Shown here piece by piece: positions 21,701-32,786 of a stretch of DNA of 64,000 bases; the stretch's first letter is position 1, and each line of letters opens with the position of its first letter. A program made the position numbers and the translations under genes. The DNA lies in contig QAXH01005480.1 of assembly GCA_004335635.1 (NCBI GenBank), forward strand, positions 523 through 64,522, written 5' to 3'. Under the pieces are notes generated by a model. The model did no database searches. It was not told the DNA's origin and was given only the letters and a program-made list of their open reading frames with translations. The stretch is from Chloromonas sp. AAM2 (taxonomy: Eukaryota; Chlorophyta; Chlorophyceae; Chlamydomonadales; Chlamydomonadaceae).

Positions 21701-24700
21701 GCTCGCCCCCCCACAGCCCCTTCCAACCCTCTCACCTCCTGCTCCAACGTGTCAATGCTCTTCTTCCTCGCCTCGTACTGTTGGATCACGTTACTGTTGT
21801 TGCATGCGATGGCGTTGGCCTCGCCTGACAGCTGTGCCATCCGTTCCGTCAGCTGGTCCACGTCATCTGATAGTTCAGAGGTGCGCTGCTTGAGCTCTTC
21901 GGTCATCGGGGCGGTTTCCTCGGCGTGCTGCTTCACTCGCCTGCAGGGAAATTCAAGAGCAAAGTGTTATGATAATTAATCGATTGATTAATAAATATTG
22001 ATATTGAATAATTTAACATATCAGGGTGGAGGTACGTTGCTTCAGCTCTTTGGTCATTGAGGCAGTTTTCTTAGCATGCTGCCTCACACGTCTGCAAGGA
22101 AACGCACGCATTAAAAACACTCAGTGACTGGTAATTTATATCATGAGACTTGAATATCACCGCATCAGCAACACAACGACACCGATTTGTTTGCGTGTTT
22201 TGTGGCAAGTATCACACAAGCAGCCGCCATCAAATGCACTTTAACCTGTGTAAAGCAATGAGCATACTTTGCGTACGTGTGCCCTGTGATTCAATACTGC
22301 AACTAGCAATCTGTTCGATTTGCCCAGATTGCGCGCACTTGTATTTGTCCCCAGCGTCGTGGAAGGCGCTCTCTGCCTGTTTGAACTCGTTTTCAAGCCT
22401 TCGCAGCTCCACTTGCTGCTCCTGATCACGAAGCTTAATGGCAGCCAGCTGCATGCAAATGGAAGCAGCAAGGCATGTGCTCCATTTTCCGCCTCAGGAT
22501 ACATGTCTGTGTGTATGCATATTATGTATGTGCCCATGTGGCTGAATGCATAGAAACTGTGAGGGTGTGTTCACAGGGATGCAAGCGAAGCAACTCGATT
22601 GGGAGTGGTGCTTTTGATTACTCCGCCTGTTTGTTGTTTCTAGAGGCTATAGCAGCTGACGGCGGCAAGGTGCATGCATACGACACATGACATGGCATGC
22701 ATATGGTATTGGAAAATTTGAGATGCGACGAGGCGTTTGTCCATAACAACAACAACAACAACCACTACCACTACCACTACAATAGCGACAACTGCAACTC
22801 TTTTTTAGCAGCATTACCTGTGCGGTTTGTTCAGTGAGCTCCATCTCCGATGCCATGTGAGCTCGCACGGCGGTCCAGTAGCGCACGTACTTGTTGCGCT
22901 GCTCCATGCACTGCACGTGATAGATACGGGGCAGTCACGTGACAGCATGGAGTGACAAGACAAAAACGGCCGTTGCAAAAGCTAGACAGATGGATGTTAC
23001 ATGGAGTTCAGGGTGTTCTAAGACCTAACAACATTAGGTAGGTATTAAAATGACATGACATTATCAGGCACATTGTATCAGTATGTAACAGCCAGTGCTG
23101 GTGCAGTGATGAGATTGGCAGTTGTGCTGGCTGTTTTCCCTAATGCCCTTGCCCTTGCTGAGCAGACCCCCTACTGAAGCCCATGTAACAACAAGGACAA
23201 CACCAAAGACATACACTTACTTGGTCTGCCATGGACTGCATGAGCATCTTGGTCCTGTGCTTCATGCCCGGCTGCTGGTCCATGGGGTCGGGCTGCTGGC
23301 TCTTGAGCTCGAGATGACGCCGCTTCTGCTTGATGGTCATGTCCATTCTGGGAGCAGCAGCAGGCAGTTGGTGGGTCATTGACATGGAAAGAGACAGAGA
23401 AGACGAAAGAAAAAGTGCACAAATAAAAAGACAGAGAACAAGAAGAAGAAAGAAGAGCGGACGAGGTGGTGGGTGGGCGTCGATGCACGTCGGTGGCGTT
23501 GAATTTTTGAAGGGAGGGCACGTCAATGTTCAGAGACGTCAAGAAAAGAAGAAAGCAATGTTGAGCTAAAGGAAAAAGAAATGCAAGGAGGGGTGGGTGG
23601 GCGATTCAAAGGCAGGCCGACCGGGTCAGGGATGCGGATAACCCAATGTGGCCTTTTTTTGTTCTTGTTGTTAGTGGCCGAAAAAACCTTCAATCGTGCT
23701 GATCTTGACGACAAGCCGTAAGGCGGCACTATCATGACTCACTGTGTCCTGGCGTAGTTGATCTTCTCCTTCCTCTTGTCAATGCTGTCGATGCCTTCCT
23801 TGGTGCTTTCTATCACGCCCACGTGCTGCGTGACCTGTTGCTGTGCTTCACGCAGCTCACCTTCCTTGGCAGCTATCACCTGCACGTATGACATACAGAA
23901 CATAACACGTATCAGGGGCGCCCCACTCTCGAGTTGGAACCGTGTTGCCAGTGAAGACATTCGTACTTTGCACCCTGCTACCAGTGACTTGTCTTGGCTT
24001 AACGATTGTCAGGCGCGTAATTCTTGGAGAGATATTGTGTCTAGCTGCAGTACAATGGGTTGAACCATGAAAAGCCATGTAATGATAAATGATGATAACC
24101 CGTATCACACACAGAACATAACACGTGATATAGAACGTAACATATGTGCTGAGCTTTACGCGGCTCACCCTCCTTTGTGGCTACCACCTGCACGTACACC
24201 TTCACATTTCATAGGCTAATGCCCAAGACACATACACCACTTGTGCTAGCCGGAGTGGCTCACGATTCAGAAGGAACTGTGGGACTGTCAACTTATTCAC
24301 ACCCGGTTCAGCTTCCTGCAGCCTCTGCTTCTCCATCCATTTACATGATATGCGATATCACACCCGGTTCAGCTTCCTGCAGCCTCTGCTTCTCCATCCA
24401 TTTACATGATATGCGATATCACACCCGGTTCAGCTTCCTGCANNNNNNNNNNNNNNNNNNNNNNNNNNNNNNNNNNNNNNNNNNNNNNNNNNNNNNNNNN
24501 NNNNNNNNNNNNNNNNNNNNNNNNNNNNNNNNNNNNNNNNNNNNNNNNNNNNNNNNNNNNNNNNNNNNNNNNNNNNNNNNNNNNNNNNNNNNNNTGCGAT
24601 ATCACACCCGGTTCAGCTTCCTGCAGCCTCTGCTTCTCCATCCATTTACATGATATGCGATATCACACCTGGTTCAGCTGGTCCAGTTCGCCCTGCAGGC

Positions 24701-27700
24701 GCTGCTTCTCCCGGTCGGCCTGACTGAATGACTGGGCACCCAGACACCTCGCCTGACCCACACCGTCCACCTGTGGATATTGCAGAAAGCACAGTACAGA
24801 ATATATTCAGACCCAAACCTGAATTTTGACGTGCTGTCCTTCATCGTGGTCAAAACGATGCAAGTCTGGCGCAAGTCTGATGATGCGAAATGGTAAGTCC
24901 ACGCATGAAAGGCGCCTTCAACTTAGGGGCGACCAATGTGGGAATGTGATCGTGACGATGATGTTGATGAGATCACCAATCAGTACAGAAATAAACCCAC
25001 AGGCAAGTCACGAGCGCATGTGCTTTGATTGCATGTGCTTGAGTAGAGCATAGCAGGAGAGGCATACCTGTGTTGAGGTCGCTTCCTTGTTGTACTTGGA
25101 CACCAGGAAGTTCATCTTGACGTCCCCGGCGTACACATCACGAACCTGCATGGGCATGCCATGATGGTATCATGGGCGGTGTTGCAGTCACGTGCATGGC
25201 ATGGCCGGTTTTGCAGACCAGAGTAAGCATAACGGGTTCTTGAATTCAATTAATTTAATAAAAAAATGAATTCAATCAATTCAATAAATTAATTCGTTGT
25301 TATTGTTGTTGGCAAACAACGCTTTCGGTTCCGCCAGACTTCTTGCACTTGCACTACCAATAGCAACTCTACAAAACAATGCAGCAATGGCATGAGGGGC
25401 TAGGTATGAGTTTGTTGCTCTTGGTGTTGCTAGGCTTGTGGGGACGAGCTGGTGATGGAAAGTACATGCATAGCCTCACCGGCCACAAATCCGTGACTTA
25501 TGATACGTGTCAGGTGCACGAGCTAACGGGGTGCTCGGGCCCTCTGCAGCAAGAACTTTGATCTGTTTGACCCGGATCTCACTGTACCTTGCATGTACGC
25601 CTACCAGGTCATGAGCTGTGCAACAAATCCTAGCGATGATACAGTTCGCATTCGTCAAGTACATCAGCTGTGCAGTGGTGTGAACAAGAGCTTCCTAGCA
25701 ACCCCCTGATCGTTCACAACGGCTCGGCGGTTGCTGAGATGACCTCGTAGCCGAAGCGGGGTCGGGTCAGACAGTGTGTGGACATTCGTCAAGGCAAGCA
25801 CACTTATCACATACTTATCATGCACATGATATTACACTTGTCACACACTTGCCATGCACATGAGCCGTGCATGTGCCACGTACCTGTGTGTTTGCAAACA
25901 GTTTATCTGCTACCTGTATCCTTTACTAGAAACATTCTAAGAGACTAGAGACTAAACTCTTCTACTGCTACACGAGCTGGTCATGAGCATTGCATCTGCC
26001 ACGCACCTGCGTGTTCGCGAACAGGTCGTCCTGTCTGACCCTTGTCTGCTCAGTGCCCACATACACCCTGCAGACAAGCCGTGGGCACTAAGGATGCCAT
26101 GTGACATGCATACCCATGCGTTACATACACACCGTTGCGTGATGCACACTACAATCTGCAAAACCGCAGCAAGCCGATGTGTGTATAGATTGTCAATCTG
26201 AGATCGTAATCGATCTGGTGCGTCAAAGCTCCAGATCCAGGTCAGAATCTTGTCAGATCAACTTCGTCAAACGAACTTGTGGGTTGAACCATGAAAAGCC
26301 ATGTAATGATGATGATGAAACAAACTTGTTATTCGTTACATGCGCTCACCTGTTAATGCCTGCCAGGTCGCAGAGCATGTGCTTGATGAGGGGCGGTGCG
26401 TCAAACGTGTTATCAAGGGTGCGCTTGATGCCATACGCCCTGCACAAAGGAGGCAAGTCTTACAATAATCGTTGTGGGGTTTGCCACGGGTCGCAGCATG
26501 TCATCGGTATGGTGCCGTGCGCGTGACGCTGAACGCCCTGTAAGTAGGTGAATGTGCACAGGTGGAATCAGCTCTCCCAAATTTGGTCTGATTTTGCACG
26601 TGTGCGCACAGCGTGCATGGCATGTGGTTGGGCCAACAGCACACAGGTGTTTACAAGCATTATACGCGCCACATGTAAGCATTATACGCGCACAAGTGAG
26701 TGAACGCATGTGCATGCAGGATGAGCACAAACGTACAGGATGAGAAGGGACGCATATATCCATGTGTGTGTAAGCATGTGCATGTGCATACAATTATGTT
26801 CACGTTTAAGCAAGCATATGCACGTCATGTGCACGTGTGTGTAAGCGTGTGCACGTGCGTACAAGCATGTGTATGTGTGTGTAAGCGTGTGCACGTGCGT
26901 ACAAGCATATGCACGTGCGTACAAGCATGTGCATGCGTGTGTAAGCACATGCACGTGCGTACAAGCATGTGCATGCATGTGTAAGCATATGCACGTGCGT
27001 ACAAGCATGTGCATGCGTGTGTAAGCATATGCACGTGCGTACAAGCATGTGCATGTGTGTAAGCATATGCACGTGCGTACAAGCATGTGCATGTGTGTAA
27101 GCATGTGCACGTGCGTACAAGAATGTGCATGTGCATACAACTACCTTGACATCACGGTAGCTGCTTCCTGCTGTTGTCAATGTGTAACTTTGCAGCAGTA
27201 TGCACGATGGTCGGTCTCACCCGTAGGTCTGTGCGGACCCCAAAGGGTGTGCTATGGGCTCGTTGTAGTCATAGGTAACGGCGTTGACGATCACATGCAG
27301 CCTGTTCTCCTTGATGAAGTCGTTCAGAAGCGTCTCATCCTCCCTGCATTGCGAAATGGACATGTACGCACACATTCTGGCTTTCATGTCAACCGCAGTT
27401 ACAAGTGTCTTTGCTGCCTCCAGAAGGACGTGCTGCGTTTGTTGTACCCTTTCTTTTGTGTAAAGCTCTTGGGGTGGCTGCAGCTGGGGTGGCTGCCTGC
27501 AGTCGAAGCCCACGGGGCCCGGGTGTCAACACAGCCTCGCACCAGCAAGGCCAACATTGCCGGCTGGGATTTCACCACATGCATTCGCCGGGCGGCACAA
27601 TGCACAGCTCATGGGCCACCTGTCCGAGTCTGCCCATTAAACTTTTGCCCCAGCGCCCCACTGGAGGCCACGTAAGCACAATCACAACAGCAACAAAAAC

Positions 27701-29523
27701 GACGAGAACAGCACCCCTCCAGCGCCCCGGGGTGACCCGCTGGCTATCACCCTGACCTCACCTGCACGCTGTGACGAATGTAAACAGTTGTTGGAAGCAC
27801 TTGCTCTCAACGTAATCAACCCATCTAGGCTCCGCGTCCTCGACCATGGTCATATGCAGGATAACGGGACCGTACACCTGGAAAAAAGAAGTGCAAACAA
27901 ATGAAGCAGATGGACATAACGAAAGATGGCAGGGAAGATGGGTAAAAAGAAAATTGGTTTGCAGCATAACGAGACCAACAAAAACCCACACATTACCTCT
28001 AACGTCAACCAACCCGAGGAAAGAAACTGAAATGAACCATGTTGGTGTGCTTAAAAATGTTTGTGAGATGGAACACCAATCAGAAAGAAAACAGTTTACA
28101 CCCGCAGGAAAGTTAGGTATGAGTCACCAATGGTCGTGTGGGAATCACGGGCCTGTTGGGAAATGGATCAAAAGAAAGCCAACAAGTTGGCCAACCTTAG
28201 CTGAGGGGAACGTTATGGGCGCAGTCTTGACCAATGTTAGCTGCGTGTTCACGTTTTACAACCAATGTTAGCTGCGTGTTCGGTTAGACTCGGTTGAAAT
28301 TGGTCAGGGTTACACACCTGCCCTGCATTTGGGTCATGAAGGCGTGCACAGCCAGCACACCACGTGCCGCTTCATGTGACTGGGCAACCTTAGGGAGGGT
28401 AGATGAAAAGAGCGCATGCTAAGAGGCACCCATGCGCACCTGCCCCCTGAATCGGCCCTGGCTCTGCATCTGGGTCATAAAGCCGTGCACGTTCATCACG
28501 CCCCGTGCCGATGGTATGCTATGGTCCCAATGCGTCAGCCGCTGACGCTTGACATCGCCCAGATGCTGGATCTGACCTGCGGACATGAGCGTAACATTCA
28601 TGTCCTCGATGTTCGTGTTTTTTTTCATTTTTTCATTCAGCTCGGTGTTCCTTGGCAGTGTTCAGTGTTGCGAATCAGGCGGATAAATGTGAGTGCCCAG
28701 TAACCCATCTACAATGATGATTTGATCACTTACTATTTCATTACATTTTGTGCACCAGGCCAGCGGCGTCCTTGAGGCAAACAATCAAAGATAAAAACAA
28801 TCAGCCTAAGGAAAAACAAACAACCTAAACAATAACACATAATGCAATACGTTCATTCTGTCGCCTGTTTTGCTGGTGCCTCAAGTGTGCAATCCTCATC
28901 CTCATCATCCTCATTACATGGCTTTTCATGGTTTAACCCACGGTACTGCAGCTAGACACAATATCTCTCCAAGAATTACGCGCCTGACAATCGTTAAGCC
29001 AAGAAAGCTCACTGGTAGTAGGGTGCAAAGTACGAATGCCATCATCAGTGGGCGATGTCTTGTTTCGACCATGTCAACGGCCCCCTTGTAGCCAACATAT
29101 CATTAACTTATTTGATGTCATTGAGTCGGTATTCAATGCACGTCTCTACTCGCCTTGTAGTCTGCCTTGCTGGTGCCTCAAGTGCCTGACCTCCTGTCCC
29201 AGTTCGTGCACCAAATCAGCTGCCTCCTTGCAAGCATCGCTGGCAGCGTTCTGGCGAGCGGTCAACACGTTGCGATCCGCAACCAACTGCAAGGCAGATG
29301 CGCACCATGCGGGTAAGGCACAGACCGCAAGGCAAATGTGAGTAGTAGTACGCCTGTGTTTGTCCATGGTGCTTTGACTTCTGTGTTCTTTGCGCTTTGT
29401 GCCTTGAAGTTGCCTTCTGTTGCCCAGGGTTGGTTAGGACAGTATCCAGCCTCGTCTCTTGCATGGCTTGCTAGCGTTCGCACTCGGTGCATGTGGCGCC
29501 CCCTGATGTTATGTTATGTTATG

Positions 29524-29577
<54 letters not shown>

Positions 29578-32500
29578 TAATGGAGTCTGTAGGAAGCGGG
29601 TCAAGTCTGTAAGCAGCGGATTCAGTGCTTTTGAACGATGCAAAACAGGCGCATAGAACTGACATGCATTGCGGTTTGCAACCAACTGCGAGTCAGATGG
29701 GCATTATGCAAGTGAGGGACTCAGGCTCGGCCACACAGAAACATTGTTCCGTTTTTGGTGAGGAGCCCTGTTGTTTGCAACAAGTGCCAGACAGGCCAGA
29801 AGGCCAGTTCCGTATTTGTAGTTGCGGGTACACACCTCAGTATTCTGGAGCTACGCCACAGCTAAACTTGCTACTGAGTGTTCTTATGCCCCCGCTGGGG
29901 GGCCAGCCACTATGATTGAAAGTACCTAATGCAGATTATACTGTACCTCTTGTGGTATCTGACTGGGCAGCGTGAGCAATTTTGCCGACGGTTCTGTAAC
30001 TTGTCTCCAACGCACGCACGGCCCTGTATTATTACCATTATCATTATCATTCCAGCGCACCTCTTGTGGCAGTTGACTGGGCAGCAAGAGGTATTTGGCC
30101 ATCAGTTCAACCACCTCCTTCTCCAATGCACGCACGGCCTTCTTCCACTTGTCGCTGTCCTCCTGTAAGCTCCTGAACAAGTTGCTCGGGAGAGAGTTCT
30201 TGGTGGTGAGGAAAGTGAATCAGAAAAAAAACAAGGAGAACTGCTATTGTATTTGCACATCTGACATTTGCAATAAATGTTCCTCTACAGATAAGAAACA
30301 ACTATACAAAAATAACAAGAGAACAATGACAAACAATAATAACCATAAACAATAACAAATGGATTAAAATGAGCAGAAAAAGTGGGAGTAAAATAGATAT
30401 GAAAAAAGAAAAAAACGGAAACAACTACTGATTCTCTCACTGTTGCTTCTCCAGCTGTGCGTCCAGCCTTTGCTTTGGTCTCATCCACCTGCTTTTATTT
30501 ATCCCTAGTGTCAGATTTTGCCGGCTGGTTTTTGCTTCGTGAGATTTATAGAATAAATATGCAAATGACGCACGATGAATGATGCTGAAATGCCGAACAA
30601 ATGCACTGATTCACTCACTGTTGCCTCTCGAGCTGTGCGTCCAGCTCTCCCTTTGTCTCATCCACCTGCTTGATGCAAGCCATGAGAGAGTCCTTCTTTC
30701 TGGTGCTGTCAACCCGCAGGCTGCGCACGTGCTGCTCACAGGCGGCGATCTCACGCTCGAGCGCTCTGCAGACACACACGTGCAATGCATGGCGTCAGAT
30801 GCATCGTATACAATATATACAGTACGTATACAATATATACAGTATGTATGGCAGCTGCAAAACCGCATGCGTGCTCCTCACGGTCATAAAAAGTCAGTAA
30901 GCCACGGCACCGAGCCTTAGTCACCATTCCGACGTGACTTCAGCCCAGGAAAGAGCGACTGTAATCCACAGCAGTCATGCCTGGCTCGCCAAAAAAAGGG
31001 CAAGAAACCGTGCTAGAAACAGCCCTCTCTGCGTGCCTCACCGTCTCGGCCCCTCGTCTTGCTGCAGCTCCGCCCTGCACCCTTCGTAGTCCCTCCTGCA
31101 CTGGACTGCGTGCGTCCTGCACCGCTGCCGCTCCTCCTGGGCTGCCTTGACCTTGAGCCACTCGAGCTTGCATTGGATCAAGCCAACCTGAAGCCAACAG
31201 TTAACAGTTGTCGTATTTGTTTTCCCTCCCTCCCTCCCTCCCTCGCCCCCGCTGAGCAGTCCTCCCCGGACTGAGCGCCATGTAATCAACAACAACAGAC
31301 AGGGAATTGCACGGCTAACAAAGCGACGCCATCATGTCATCATCATAGCAGCTATTATGCTTGCACAGGATCAAGTCAACCTACGACCCACCAAGGGTTA
31401 GGCCAGCAGTTGCTGCCTCTATGTGGCCCCGTGGATGATGGTACAAACAAGTAACGTATCAAGTCCTGAACCTTTAGCCATGTGCATCGGTCAAGAACAA
31501 CCTGGTGTGACGCTATTACCTCTACTCTATCCATCTATCCATCCAACTATCTTCTATCTATCTATTCAAATACCTGTTCAAGGAGTTGTTGTCTCTGTGC
31601 CACTCGCTCGTAGTCTCTCCTCTGCGCCTCCTGCTGCTTCTGGAGCCCACCCAGCCGGTCAACCACACGCTTGCGCTCCTGAGAACGAAATAAGCAAGCA
31701 AACAAATAAATCAAAATAAACAGAAACAGGCATCGTTGAACATGAAGCCCGCCCAACCCGTTGGCCACTCGCTTACGCTCCCGAACACGCCACACCGAGT
31801 ATTCACAGGCTTGCACAAGAAATTCATGCACGGACAGGGTTGCAGGCCGTGCAAGGGCGACTTGGCACAAACAACATTGTGTTGAGGCTGTGTCTATGCA
31901 TGAGGTTTGTACCCGGCATGCCACGCCTCTTGTCATCACCACATGGCTCATGCTCATGCTTTGCTTAGGCTGCTGATGAGCGCCTGGAGTGTTTGGTCTG
32001 CTGAACTGCAGTGAACAAAAAGCCATGTGATGACCACTCACCGTTTCCTGTTGTTTGATGACCTGCCTCTCCTGCTTAAGCTCCTCATGCAGATCATGTA
32101 GCATAGAAACGCCCAGCGCCTTCTCTGTAGCTTCCAGCAGCTCACGTGGCTGCATCTTGGCGAACTCAACCACCTTGTCCTGGGGAAGAAACTGCACGGA
32201 AACCGACAGAGCAACCAACAGGCCGGGGATGGCTGGGCCAAGTCGTCAAATCATACATCCATAAAAAGGCCCGCAAGTACCTGTTCTTTGCTGCTGCCTC
32301 TTTCCCTTCTCAGTTATGTGGGTGGGGCTTGGCCTTGCGTGCCACTCCCCATCTCAGCTACCGACAGCTCCAAGGCTTGAAACAAGAGGCTGTCCACTGC
32401 TCACAGACAAACAGGCTGGAGATTGTACTGGACTATTTGGCCTTTTTCCTTTTTTTTGGAATATGTTCTCTTTCTGTATGGCACCTGTTGATCCACTGGA

Positions 32501-32746
32501 TGTCCAACTGGCCTGCCATCCACCATGTCTATCCAACCCATTCGTGCGAGTTGCGCTTGAATTTTGTTCTTTCCTTCCCTTCTCAGTGTCACGCCCTAGA
32601 CACCAAGGCTGAAGGTGTGATGTAACAAACCAACTAACCAACAACAAACTCACCTGGCACAGGTTATCAAACTGTATGTTGAGCTCCTTGATGCAGTTGT
32701 TGACAGCATCCTTGTTTGCATACGCACCTGCACACATACGATTGTC

Positions 32747-32786
<40 letters not shown>

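Noticed and set aside
26682..27180. Long Cys/His/Thr-rich open frames (up to 152 codons)
   Set aside because: They are produced by the minisatellite at 26760-27138 inside a SMC5 intron and lie open on several frames of both strands.
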